Positions 19,777 to 27,989 are shown, counted from the first letter of the stretch. The stretch is 64,000 nt of DNA from Zhaonella formicivorans (GCF_004353525.1 NZ_CP085524.1:2142142-2206141); one strand, 5' to 3'. Numbers and translations: made by a program. Notes: generated from the letters alone by a model not told the origin.

Positions 19777-20687
19777 CAAAAAACCGTTTGGCCGGAAGCA
19801 TCCAGAAACCGCAGGAAACGCTGGGCTAAAGCAGAATGGTAGCTGTTCTTCCGCCAGATAATATTATAAGGAACGGAATTTGACAGGTTGGCCACAGGCA
19901 ATTGCATAATAAGGCCGTTATGCAGCTCTTTTTTAACCGCAATCTGCGAACAGATAGATATGCCCATTCCTTTTTCCACTGCAGATTTTACCGCATCCAA
20001 ACTGCCTAATTCTATTACCTGGGGTAAATCTTTTAGCTGCAGGTCTAAGCCGCGTAAAACAGCTTCTAAATAGTGGCGCATCGCTGAACCCTTTTCCCTG
20101 ACAATCAGGGAATTGTATAAAAAATCCTCCCGCTCCAGACAAGTACGGTTTTCCCAGAGGCTGTTAGCCGCAACTATCCCAACCAGTTTATCATTTAAGA
20201 GCGCTTTTTTTTCAATAGCAGGATCAGAAGGCGGCGGACCTTCGATAATACCCAGATCGATCTGATTATCCCTTACAAGCTCAATAATTTCCCCATCGTT
20301 GGCGATTTTCAGCTCAATCTTTGCCTGAGGATATTTTTCCTTGAAGGTCCAGATGCTGCAAAGCAGAACATAATTGCCTACCGAAGCGCTGGCTCCCAAG
20401 GCCAGCTTTTGATTTTCCGGCTCAGCCAACTCATCCAGGGCCCGTTCCATCCTTTCGTAAACGCTTAAGATTTCCCGGGCATGATCATAGATCACCTTTC
20501 CCGCAGGGGTCAGCTCTACCCCCTGTTTGGTCCGGCTGAAAAGGGCGGTCCCGTAATATTCTTCCATGGCCCGAATCTGGTTGCTTACTGCCGGCTGAGT
20601 CAAATGCAGCAGGTTGGCAGCTCGGGTAATGTTTTTCACGCGGGCCACAGTAATAAATAACTCTAATTGACCGAGATTAAGGTTCAT
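19773..20687 (-). CDS. LysR-family transcriptional regulator
   Basis: 304 aa, normal length. Winged helix-turn-helix at residues 1-60 (ITRAANLLHLTQPAVSNQIRAM), then a two-lobed effector domain. Resembles CysB/CbbR-type regulators. It is convergent with the YeeE-TusA-YeeE operon and divergent from the cytochrome gene. A 16-bp perfect palindrome lies about 100 bp upstream of its start and could be its operator. Target genes and inducer are unknown; sulfur control is a contextual guess. Confidence 0.9.
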   Translation of the reverse strand: MNLNLGQLELFITVARVKNITRAANLLHLTQPAVSNQIRAMEEYYGTALFSRTKQGVELTPAGKVIYDHAREILSVYERMERALDELAEPENQKLALGASASVGNYVLLCSIWTFKEKYPQAKIELKIANDGEIIELVRDNQIDLGIIEGPPPSDPAIEKKALLNDKLVGIVAANSLWENRTCLEREDFLYNSLIVREKGSAMRHYLEAVLRGLDLQLKDLPQVIELGSLDAVKSAVEKGMGISICSQIAVKKELHNGLIMQLPVANLSNSVPYNIIWRKNSYHSALAQRFLRFLDASGQTVFC

Positions 20688-20784
20688 CTCCCGGGAACCT
20701 CCTTGTGAAATATTTCCCTTGAATTGATTTTACAACATTTGGCTCCTTCTAACAAGCCGGCGCCGAACCATAAGTATTCAAAAT

Positions 20785-20800
20785 AGCTTATAAATAAGCT
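20785..20800. promoter_or_regulatory. Candidate LysR operator palindrome
   Basis: AGCTTATAAATAAGCT is a perfect 16-bp palindrome within an imperfect larger one (ATTCA...TGAAT), between the divergent lysR and cytochrome genes. LysR regulators usually bind such dyads near their own promoter. Binding is inferred. Confidence 0.5.
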
Positions 20801-20882
20801 GAATGTCACAGGGCTATAGATAAACTTTATAATTAAAGTACGGGAAGTTCATGTGAAAACAAGAGCATATTAAGTCCTGAGG

Positions 20883-20930
20883 CAAAAGCCCGGAGACACT
20901 CATTCGAGTACTCCGGCTTTTGTTTTATTC
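20883..20930 (+). terminator. Terminator hairpin in cytochrome gene upstream region
   Basis: AAAAGCCCGGAG and CTCCGGCTTTTGTTTTATT form a strong stem with a T-rich tail on the plus strand. No plus-strand gene precedes it after lysR, and a TATAAT lies at about 20829. It may end a short leader or small RNA rather than a gene. Confidence 0.6.
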
Positions 20931-20934
20931 TCCC

Positions 20935-21210
20935 CTATCCGAAAATAACTGTAATGTCTATGTCCTGTTGCTCCTACTGTCTGAATCAAGAGCACCAATT
21001 GCTCGGTACCGGACTTCCAGCGGCACGCGGTGACGCGACGTCCTGTCGCTCCACCACTCATCTCAGTCCATGCTGCTCGTCCGCTTTCAGTCCTTGCCCT
21101 CGCAGGGTGCTCTAAGGATTCAAACAAAGGCAGCTTCCACGGACATAAATCATTACACAATTTCCATCTACACAATTTTCATCGTACTTGGTGCTACTAA
21201 GTAGCATGAG
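20935..21210 (+). repeat. Large structured intergenic element E (copy 1)
   Basis: 276 bp starting CTATCCGAAAATAACTG and ending in a small hairpin GCTACTAAGTAGCATGAG. The outer ~55 nt arms are complementary (TGTAATG.TATGTCC against GGACATAAATCATTACA; GAATC..AGAGCACC against GGTGCTC..GGATTC). The interior carries a GC-rich module GACTTCCAGCGGCACGCG also in copy 3. It sits between a terminator and the cytochrome ribosome-binding site. Confidence 0.7.
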
Positions 21211-21247
21211 TATCTAAATAAAAAATATTCTATGGAGGTGGAGTATC

Positions 21248-22234
21248 ATGACAGAAGCAAGGGAAGAAATGGAACGAAAAGAACTAACTCGGAGAAAATT
21301 CATCGCCGGAGCTGCTGCCGCGGGCATAGCTACTGTAGGCGGAATTTTGGGTGTAGGGGGAATCAATTTGGCGGCAGCCGAAGAGCCTGTTACCGTCACA
21401 GTTAACGGCGTACCCCTCGGCGGTCCCGTCCCCCCAAGGATAGAAAAGAATGTAGCCATTGCCCCTGTCCGCCCGCTGGCCGAATCATTGGGTGCAGAAG
21501 TTGCCTGGGATAACGTAAGCCAAACTGTTAAGATTACTTCCGGGAAAGGAGATGTGAATGCGGCGGCACCGGCTTGGCCCTGGAAATATCAAAAACTTGA
21601 CCCCCAAGCTGTCTGGCAGGCAGGATATGATGGTTACTATGCCGGCGCTTGCTGTTACGGCGTATTCAGCGCCATTATCGGTGAACTGCGCAAAAAAGTT
21701 GGTTATCCCTATACCCTAATCCCAGTGGAAATGTTTAAATACGGGGAAGGCGGAGTTGTAGGCTGGTCAACCCTCTGCGGCGCGCTAAACGGAGCCTGCG
21801 CCGCCATCAACCTGGTCTCCAGCGAAGAGGTTTATAACAAGATCATTAACGAGCTGATGGGCTGGTACACCCAGGCACCTTTCCCTATCGGCAAACCGGC
21901 AAAGCCTAAGGTTGACAAAGAGCTGGCCACTAGTGCCTCCGGCTCTCCTCTCTGCCATGTATCAGTTACTAACTGGTGCAAAGTATCGGGCTACGGGGCA
22001 AAATCGCCGGAGCGCAGCGAACGGTGTGGCAGGCTAACCGGGGACGTGGCGGCCAAAGCGGTGGAACTCTTGAACCAGTACGTGGACGGCAAATTTGTGG
22101 CAGCTTATAAAGCGCCGAATTCTATCTCTGACTGCATGAGTTGCCACGGCGACAAAGCCATGAACAACACCCGCGGTAAAATGGACTGTGTCCAGTGCCA
22201 CGACCTGTCCAATCCCGTCGGGCCCCATAAGTAG
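21248..22234 (+). CDS. Tat-exported split-Soret-type cytochrome c with N-terminal copper-amine-oxidase-N-like domain
   Basis: 328 aa. Twin-arginine signal (LTRRKFIAGAAAAG) at about 13-40, then a copper-amine-oxidase N-terminal-like domain at about 48-100 (VTVNGVPLGG, APVRPLAESLGAEVAWDN). The C_GCAxxG_C_C-type domain follows (AGACCYGVFSAI, WSTLCGALNGACAAINL), with two haem-binding CxxCH motifs (CMSCH, CVQCH) near the C-terminus. An exported electron-transfer protein; partners are not visible. Start ATG with GGAGGTGGAG. The domain fusion is unusual. A hairpin follows the stop. Confidence 0.82.
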   Translation: MTEAREEMERKELTRRKFIAGAAAAGIATVGGILGVGGINLAAAEEPVTVTVNGVPLGGPVPPRIEKNVAIAPVRPLAESLGAEVAWDNVSQTVKITSGKGDVNAAAPAWPWKYQKLDPQAVWQAGYDGYYAGACCYGVFSAIIGELRKKVGYPYTLIPVEMFKYGEGGVVGWSTLCGALNGACAAINLVSSEEVYNKIINELMGWYTQAPFPIGKPAKPKVDKELATSASGSPLCHVSVTNWCKVSGYGAKSPERSERCGRLTGDVAAKAVELLNQYVDGKFVAAYKAPNSISDCMSCHGDKAMNNTRGKMDCVQCHDLSNPVGPHK

Positions 22235-22262
22235 TAATTTATGTAAATAAGTTTGCACATAA

Positions 22263-22290
22263 ATAACCCGTTAGCAAAAGCTAGCGGGTT
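22263..22290 (+). terminator. Hairpin after cytochrome gene
   Basis: AACCCGTTAGCAAAAGCTAGCGGGTT-type stem (8-9 bp with an AAAA loop) 29 bp after the stop. It is followed directly by CAGAC and a repeat element rather than by T-residues, so it looks like a terminator interrupted by insertion. Confidence 0.65.
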
Positions 22291-22294
22291 CAGA

Positions 22295-22525
22295 CTATCC
22301 CGAAAATGTAACCCTTTGTGTCCGCTGCTCCAAAGACTATCGCCAAGAGCGCTTCTCCTGTACATCGTTTGACTTCCAGCGGCACGCGCTGACGCAGCGT
22401 CCATGCCGCTCGGCCGCTTACAGTCAAACTCTTCACAGAGCGTTCTATAGCTTGTCATATGTCGCAGCTACACAATGGGTTACAATTTTTCATACTTATG
22501 ATGGTGTTGCAACAGCAGCATGGGG
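22295..22525 (+). repeat. Large structured intergenic element E (copy 3), nested
   Basis: 231 bp beginning CTATCCCGAAAATGTAACC and ending AACAGCAGCATGGGG. Outer arms pair (AAAATGTAACCC with GGGTTACAATTTT). Shares the inner GACTTCCAGCGGCACGCG module with copy 1. It appears inserted just after the CAGAC left end of the adjacent palindromic element. Confidence 0.65.
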
Positions 22526-22546
22526 TTCTGTCGACAAACTCTAATT

Positions 22547-22653
22547 AGCCCGCATGTATTATGGAGCGGGACTGGTTTCCCTCAGCCGTCGGCAGCGGAG
22601 CTGAAGGTCAACGGCGAGGGAGCTTGTCCAGAGCGAAATAATACATGCGGGCT
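22547..22653 (+). repeat. Palindromic element F (copy 1)
   Basis: 107 bp with terminal inverted repeats AGCCCGCATGTATTAT / ATAATACATGCGGGCT and the shared core GGAGCGGGACTGGTTTCC ... AGCTTGTCCAGAGCGAA. The core interior has diverged from copies 2-4. The left flank is split by element E copy 3. No duplicated hairpin is found on the right. Confidence 0.8.
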
Positions 22654-22706
22654 GGCTTTATCTTAAAACTGACGCCAGTTTCAAACCGGAGTGTATTTTG
22701 GTTTAC

Positions 22707-23642
22707 TTATTTACGCTGCAGCACATTGCGCACTGCCTGCACGATGTCCTCGGAAGTCAAGCCATATTTGACCAAGAGCTCGTTAGGAGTCCCCGATTCC
22801 CCGAACACATCCTTTATTCCTACCCTGACCAGGGGTACCGGACAGTTTTCGCAGCTAAGTTCCGCCACTGCTGCCCCCAGTCCCCCGATGATGCTGTGTT
22901 CCTCCGCTGTCACGCCCGCTTTGGTTTTTTGCAGCGATCTTACCACTGTTTCGGCATCCAGAGGTTTAATGGTTGAAACATTAATCACCTCAACTTCAAC
23001 TCCTTCGCCGGCCAGGCTATCGGCAGCGTCCAGTGCGGCGCTGACCATGATGCCCGTGGCAAAAACCGTGACGTCCTTGCCCTCCCGGAGGACACTGGCC
23101 TTGCCAATCTCGAATTTATAGTCGTCATCATAAATTACAGGTACTGCAGACCTCCCCAAGCGAATGTAGACAGGTCCTTTATACCCTGCAGCCGCTCTCA
23201 CTGCCTGCTCGGTTTCGATGCCGTCGGCCGGCACAATGACGGTCATATTAGGCAGAGCCCGCATAATGGCGATGTCCTCCACTGTCTGGTGGGAGGCTCC
23301 GTCTTCACCTACTGTTATCCCAGCATGGGTTGCGGCAATTTTTACATTTAACTTCGGATAAGCCACTGAATTCCGTACCTGTTCAAAAGCCCTGCCTGTG
23401 GCGAACATGGCAAAAGAGCTGGCAAAAGGAATTTTCCCCGAGAGAGACAGACCTGCTGCTGTGCCGATTAAGTTTTGTTCGGCGATTCCAAGATCAAAAA
23501 AGCGTTCCGGAAACGCTTTGGCAAAGTCAATGGTTTTAGTTGATTTTGCCAGGTCAGCATCCAACACCACAATATCTTTATTTTCTTCCCCTAAACGCAC
23601 TAAAGCTTTACCATAGGCATCCCGGGTAGCAATCTTGCTCAT
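22707..23642 (-). CDS. Transketolase, C-terminal subunit
   Basis: 311 aa, the usual size of the split transketolase small subunit: pyrimidine-binding domain at 1-180 (GLSLSGKIPFASSFAMFATGRAFEQ, TVGEDGASHQ given in part) and C-terminal domain. Together with the N-terminal subunit it transfers two-carbon units between sugar phosphates using thiamine diphosphate. ATG at 23642 has GGAGGGAATGAAG; ATG two codons earlier is too close. It follows the N-terminal subunit with 108 bp between, occupied by a palindromic repeat. Confidence 0.94.
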   Translation of the reverse strand: MSKIATRDAYGKALVRLGEENKDIVVLDADLAKSTKTIDFAKAFPERFFDLGIAEQNLIGTAAGLSLSGKIPFASSFAMFATGRAFEQVRNSVAYPKLNVKIAATHAGITVGEDGASHQTVEDIAIMRALPNMTVIVPADGIETEQAVRAAAGYKGPVYIRLGRSAVPVIYDDDYKFEIGKASVLREGKDVTVFATGIMVSAALDAADSLAGEGVEVEVINVSTIKPLDAETVVRSLQKTKAGVTAEEHSIIGGLGAAVAELSCENCPVPLVRVGIKDVFGESGTPNELLVKYGLTSEDIVQAVRNVLQRK

Positions 23643-23680
23643 CTTCATTCCCTCCATTTGTTTTATGTATTTCATGAGCC

Positions 23681-23756
23681 AATGAGTCAGGGGACGGTTC
23701 TCTGACTCATTTGACTCGCAACAGAGTGAGTCAAGGAACCGTCCCCTGACTCATTT
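23681..23756. repeat. GAACCGTCCCC palindromic repeat (copy A3)
   Basis: AATGAGTCAGGGGACGGTTC and GGAACCGTCCCCTGACTCAT form inverted arms. The right arm runs into the transketolase N-subunit gene and supplies its TGA stop codon. Confidence 0.85.
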
Positions 23757-24569
23757 GAGTTCTGCCAGCGCCCGTTCCATTTCATCGGGTTTGGGAGCCA
23801 CACCGTGCCAGCCCACCTGGTTCTCCATGAAGGATACTCCTTTTCCTTTGATGGTTTTGGCCACAATCATTACCGGCTTACCCTTAAGCCTCTTAGCCTC
23901 TTCGATAGCCTGCAGAATTTGGGCCAGATCATGACCGTCTATACTCAGCACATGCCAACCGAAAGCGCGCCATTTATCAGCTACAGGCTCGGGGTTCATA
24001 ATGTCTGAAGTGGGACCGTCAATCTGGAAGCCGTTATGGTCCAGAAAGGCAATCACGTTATCCAGCTTAAAATGAGCCGCTGCCATGGCTGCTTCCCAGA
24101 TCATCCCTTCCTGTATTTCTCCATCGCCGAGCAGTACATATACCTTATAGTCTCTATTATCCAGTTTCCCTGCCAAGGCCATGCCGTTAGCGACCGACAG
24201 ACCCTGCCCCAGTGAACCTGTGGACATTTCTACCCCCGGTACCTTGTTTAAATCCGGATGCCCTTGCAGACGGCTGCCCAGCTTCCGCAGGGTCATTAAC
24301 TCTTCTTTGGGAAAATATCCCCGCTCCGCTAAAGCTGCATAGAGTAAGGGGGCAGCATGACCTTTTGACAGCACAAAGCGGTCCCGGTCAGGCCAGTGGG
24401 GCTCCTCAGGTTTAATTCTCATGGCATGAAAATACAGGACGGTGACAATATCGGCGCCGGACAGGGAACCTCCGGGATGTCCCGAACCAGCTTCCCCAAT
24501 CATCCTGATAATATCACGCCTGATCTCTTTGGCCTTGTCTTCCAGTTTTGCAATTAAATCTCTGTCCAT
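23751..24569 (-). CDS. Transketolase, N-terminal subunit
   Basis: 272 aa thiamine-diphosphate-binding half. The motif GDGEIQEGMIWEAAMAAAHFK holds the magnesium/ThDP GDG site (here GDGE, with N about 28 residues on), and SGHPGGSLSG and HAAPLLYAALAE are typical of the family. Functions with the C-terminal subunit in the pentose phosphate pathway. Start ATG with AGGAGGCGACAGA. The stop lies within a palindromic repeat. YitT is upstream on the same strand, 58 bp away. Confidence 0.94.
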   Translation of the reverse strand: MDRDLIAKLEDKAKEIRRDIIRMIGEAGSGHPGGSLSGADIVTVLYFHAMRIKPEEPHWPDRDRFVLSKGHAAPLLYAALAERGYFPKEELMTLRKLGSRLQGHPDLNKVPGVEMSTGSLGQGLSVANGMALAGKLDNRDYKVYVLLGDGEIQEGMIWEAAMAAAHFKLDNVIAFLDHNGFQIDGPTSDIMNPEPVADKWRAFGWHVLSIDGHDLAQILQAIEEAKRLKGKPVMIVAKTIKGKGVSFMENQVGWHGVAPKPDEMERALAELK

Positions 24570-24627
24570 TCTGTCGCCTCCTGATTATTATTTGCGGTTA
24601 TAGTTTGTAATTGTCAACAACTGCTCT

Positions 24628-25470
24628 TTATTCTGTCCCAAAGTTTTTAAATCCTTCGCCCAACGCTTCGTTTACGCTGGCCACAATCACAAAAGCCTTG
24701 GGGTCTGTCTTGGCAACCAGCTGTTTTAACCTGCTTACCTCAGAGCGGCTAACCACAACTAACAAAACCTCTTTATTTTGCCCGGTAAATCCGCCCCTGC
24801 CCTGCAAGTAAGTTACTCCCCGGTCCAAGACCCGCATAACTTGCTCACCAATTTCCTTGTTTTTGTCGGAAACCACCAAAGCTGCTTTGGCAAAGCCTTC
24901 CCCTTCCTGGACCAAGTCGATTACCTTGGCTGTCAAAAACACAACTAGAAAAGCATACAACGCCAACTCAACGTTAAAAACCATGGCCGCCAGGGCAATC
25001 ACCGATGCGTCGATCAAGAGGAGGCTCTGGCCAACGCTAAGTTTCAAGTATCTGTGGATGATACGGGCGGCTAAATCAGTACCTCCCGTCGTACCGCCGA
25101 ATTTAAACACTATGCCTAAACCCAATCCGGTTACTATCCCGCCGTAAATGGAAGCCAGCAGCAAATCGTGAGTAGGAGGTTTTAAATAAGGGGAAATGAG
25201 ATCAATAAAAAAAGATAGGGTAACTGTGCCGTAGAGGGTTTTTAAGCCGAACCTTATACCCATCTCTTTTAGGCCGAACAAAAATAAAGGTATGTTTAAA
25301 GCCAACATGGTTAAACCGACTTTGAATTTAAACACATAGTAAATCACGGTGGCTAAACCGCTGACTCCCCCGGCCGCTATTTTATTTGGCACCAAAAAAA
25401 GCACCAAGCCCAGGGCTGTGATAAAAGTCCCCAGGGTTATCCCCAGGTAGTTCCAAATGATTTTCCACAT
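24628..25470 (-). CDS. YitT-family membrane protein (DUF161/DUF2179)
   Basis: 280 aa. Five to six membrane segments at 8-185 (LGTFITALGLVLFLVPNKIAAGG; GGIVTGLGLGIVFKFGGTTGGTD given in part), then a cytoplasmic DUF2179 domain at about 220-275 (RGVTYLQGRGGFTGQNKEVLLV). Function of the family is not established. ATG at 25470 follows AGGTGAGG; a GTG three codons earlier overlaps it. Probably precedes the transketolase genes in one transcript. Confidence 0.85.
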   Translation of the reverse strand: MWKIIWNYLGITLGTFITALGLVLFLVPNKIAAGGVSGLATVIYYVFKFKVGLTMLALNIPLFLFGLKEMGIRFGLKTLYGTVTLSFFIDLISPYLKPPTHDLLLASIYGGIVTGLGLGIVFKFGGTTGGTDLAARIIHRYLKLSVGQSLLLIDASVIALAAMVFNVELALYAFLVVFLTAKVIDLVQEGEGFAKAALVVSDKNKEIGEQVMRVLDRGVTYLQGRGGFTGQNKEVLLVVVSRSEVSRLKQLVAKTDPKAFVIVASVNEALGEGFKNFGTE

Positions 25471-25601
25471 CTTCCTCACCTACTCAGCTTACAATTCCCA
25501 CCTGTTAGCCCTCAGCCGAATCCGGGTCATTGCTTTTACCAAATTAGCCATATATCCCAACCATCAGCGGCTCAAGGCTCCCCTGATTAATTTCCTCGCG
25601 A

Positions 25602-25638
25602 CAAAATGAGTCAAGGAACCGTCCCCTGACTCATTTTG
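25602..25638. repeat. GAACCGTCCCC repeat (copy A4)
   Basis: CAAAATGAGTCAAGGAACCG followed by TCCCCTGACTCATTTTG. The arms AAAATGAGTCA and TGACTCATTTT are complementary, so this is a short self-contained palindrome. The 354-bp gap around it otherwise shows only AT-rich sequence. Confidence 0.8.
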
Positions 25639-25804
25639 CTTTTACCTAATTCGCCATATTCGCCATATTAGTTTCTCTTTACTTAGGATATTTTAACCAG
25701 CTGAATTTGGCAAGTTTTGCGAGGAAAAAATTCCAAACTATTATTTATTTATTGCTTTCAGATACAGTAACGATTCAAGAAACTTCCCGGTATGTTCGAC
25801 AAAG

Positions 25805-25828
25805 AAAAACCTCCCAGCGGAGGTTTAA
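25805..25828 (-). terminator. Terminator after ferredoxin gene
   Basis: TTAAACCTCC-GCTG-GGAGGTTTTTC on the minus strand; eight-base stem with T-tail directly after the ferredoxin stop. Confidence 0.85.
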
Positions 25829-26076
25829 TGCTTGACAATGGCGCGGGCTGGGCAAACGCTGACGCAAGCGCCGCAGTCATCGCAGTCATCGGTTATCCTG
25901 AAAACGCTGTAGATCGGGTTAGGAACTTCTTCCATAGCGCCGTCCCTGACAACATCGGTAGTGGAGTTTATATCCCCGGTAGTATTGTAAGTATAGCCGT
26001 CATCAATGGCATCCTTATGGCAAACAACAGCGCAATCGCCACAGGAAATGCAATCCTCGGTAATTCTGTAAGGCAT
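25825..26076 (-). CDS. 2[4Fe-4S] ferredoxin with enlarged inter-cluster segment
   Basis: 83 aa. Cluster motifs are CISCGDCAVVC at 9-19 and CDDCGACVSVCP at 65-76, with 45 residues between, longer than the ~26 of small clostridial ferredoxins. The residue after the first motif is His rather than the usual Pro. A low-potential electron carrier in the cytoplasm; partner unknown. Start ATG with GGGGGT somewhat distant (11 bases). It stands between YitT and the amine module, on the same strand as the BCCT gene upstream. Confidence 0.88.
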   Translation of the reverse strand: MPYRITEDCISCGDCAVVCHKDAIDDGYTYNTTGDINSTTDVVRDGAMEEVPNPIYSVFRITDDCDDCGACVSVCPARAIVKH

Positions 26077-26153
26077 AACTCTTTTTACCCCCTTTTTAGG
26101 TTATGTTCTTCAACGGAGGTAAGTTTTATGCGTTATACGGATGTTTAATGAAA

Positions 26154-27770
26154 CTACATTTCTTTTGAATTTTGCAGCCTTGCGCTTCTTGTCGTTTCCT
26201 GGACATCATATACGTATTTATCAGTTACTAAAGGTTTAATGCTGTCTCCAAAATCTTCTTTGAGCCATTTTACAGTTGAAACGGCCAGGATAACAGTAAG
26301 GAATAATACCGGTACACTGGTTAAAACTGAGGAGAGCTGTACTACTTTCATCCCGCCAACCAACAGCAAGGCAATTGTGGCAAAAAGGAGCATCCCAGCC
26401 CAAAAAACTCTGGACCACTTGGGAGGTTCCATCCCTGCGCGTATTTCAAAACAGCTCATGTTGGCAATAGTGTACGCGTTGGCATCCACGCCGGTGGCTT
26501 GGGAAATCGCCATTACTATAATAAAGAATGGAACAACCACTGCTTTTAATGGCAGCGTATCGAGCATGGCCGAGATCACTCCGGGACCGCCGGACTCACG
26601 CAAAATTTTTGCCAAATCGACTCCTTTATGCAAAAGCTGATCTACATTGTAACCGCCAAAAACAAGATAAAAAAGAGCACTGCCCGCAGTGGCCGAGAGG
26701 ACCATGTTTAAGATTAATTCCCTGATAGTACGCCCCCTCGATATTCTGGCGGCAAAAAGCCCTACGTATATGGCCCAAGCAAGCCACCAGGCCCAGTAAA
26801 AAACGGTCCAGTCCTGTGGAAAGCCTGATTTTGTAATGGGATCAGTATATAGGCTCATGCGCAGAAAATTTTGGAACAGCATGCCCAAATTATCAATAAA
26901 GTAGGATAGCATCCAAAAAGTCGGTCCGACCAGCAACACAAACCCCAGCAAAATAAATGTTAAATACATATTATAGTCGGCCAGTTTGGCAATACCTGAA
27001 TACAGTCCTTTATAAGTACTATAGCCGTAAATTAAAGCAAATAACACCGCAACAATGAGTTTAACAAAAATAGTATCCTCAACGCCCAGGTAATCGGCAG
27101 TCAACTTGGAGAGCATAGGTATTACAAAGCCCAGTGATGTGGCAATACCCCCAACCATGCCAACTACTACAACCAAATCAATAATTCTGCCCACCCAACC
27201 ATCAACCAAATTGCCTAAAACACCCCGGCAGGCGTAACTGGGATACAAGTAAGGTCTTTTTCTGACATAAAACATATAGGAGAAGGCAACAGCTGGTACG
27301 GCAAAAGTCGCCCAGGCGCTAAAGCCCCAGTGAAATATCCCGTAAGAGAGTGCCCACTGCGCAGCCTGAGGCGAAAAAGGTTCAGCCCAAAAGGGCGGTG
27401 CTTGGAGATAATAAACAGGCTCGATACATGCCCAATAAACAAGGCCGGCACCCGAACCACCGCAAAACATCATAGCAATCCACGTAAAAGTTGAAAATTC
27501 GGGTTCATCATCCCGGCCCCCCAATTTAACTCTGCCATATGGGCCAAAAGCTAACCAGAGCAAAAAAATCAACGAGCCGAAGACAAGTGCTTCCCATAAC
27601 CAGTCAGTGCTATGGGTGATTATATACATTGCCTTGTCGATGACACCTTGGGCGGACTGCTGGAAAATAACCATGGGGCCATAAAATAACAAGCATATAA
27701 TAACGCTGCCCCAAAATACAGGAGGATTTATTTTCGCTATTACACACTTTTCCTGCTTAAAATCATCCAC
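26154..27770 (-). CDS. BCCT-family betaine/carnitine/choline-type transporter
   Basis: 538 aa, 12 membrane segments. Typical BCCT regions: FSTFTWIAMMFCGGSGAGLVYW (in part), HWGFSAWATFAVPAVAFSYM, and the segment with the Trp box DWTVFYWAWWLAW that binds the quaternary ammonium group. Likely imports glycine betaine or a related methylated amine for the methyltransferase encoded just upstream. GTG start with GGGGGAGAG. TAG stop with TAA three codons later. A sigma54-type promoter lies about 50 bp upstream. Confidence 0.93.
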   Translation of the reverse strand: MDDFKQEKCVIAKINPPVFWGSVIICLLFYGPMVIFQQSAQGVIDKAMYIITHSTDWLWEALVFGSLIFLLWLAFGPYGRVKLGGRDDEPEFSTFTWIAMMFCGGSGAGLVYWACIEPVYYLQAPPFWAEPFSPQAAQWALSYGIFHWGFSAWATFAVPAVAFSYMFYVRKRPYLYPSYACRGVLGNLVDGWVGRIIDLVVVVGMVGGIATSLGFVIPMLSKLTADYLGVEDTIFVKLIVAVLFALIYGYSTYKGLYSGIAKLADYNMYLTFILLGFVLLVGPTFWMLSYFIDNLGMLFQNFLRMSLYTDPITKSGFPQDWTVFYWAWWLAWAIYVGLFAARISRGRTIRELILNMVLSATAGSALFYLVFGGYNVDQLLHKGVDLAKILRESGGPGVISAMLDTLPLKAVVVPFFIIVMAISQATGVDANAYTIANMSCFEIRAGMEPPKWSRVFWAGMLLFATIALLLVGGMKVVQLSSVLTSVPVLFLTVILAVSTVKWLKEDFGDSIKPLVTDKYVYDVQETTRSARLQNSKEM

Positions 27771-27820
27771 AGAACTCTCCCCCTTCTGGCAAATTTTCGC
27801 GCCGTTTTACTAAAGTTACA

Positions 27821-27836
27821 TGCAATATCTATGCCA
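27821..27836 (-). promoter_or_regulatory. Sigma54 promoter for BCCT gene 1
   Basis: Minus strand TGGCATAGATATTGCA matches the -24 GG / -12 GC consensus with correct spacing. It lies 50 bp upstream of the GTG start. One of four such sites in the module. Confidence 0.75.
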
Positions 27837-27939
27837 AACTATTTTGAACATTTCGGATAAGCCAAACGTTGCCGCATTTAATCACTTTATACTTTATCTC
27901 AATTATAAATTGTTATCAAAAAAGATATCAAAAAAAGCA

Positions 27940-27989
27940 ATAAACCACCCGCGGACAAACGGGAAAAAGAACCTTTTTAACCGCGGGTG
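27940..27989 (-). terminator. Terminator after MttB-family gene
   Basis: CACCCGCGG (27981-27989 on the minus strand) pairs with CCGCGGGTG (27946-27954); a T-rich stretch TTTATTGCTTTTTTT follows. It separates the methyltransferase from the BCCT gene, whose sigma54 promoter lies beyond. Confidence 0.75.
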
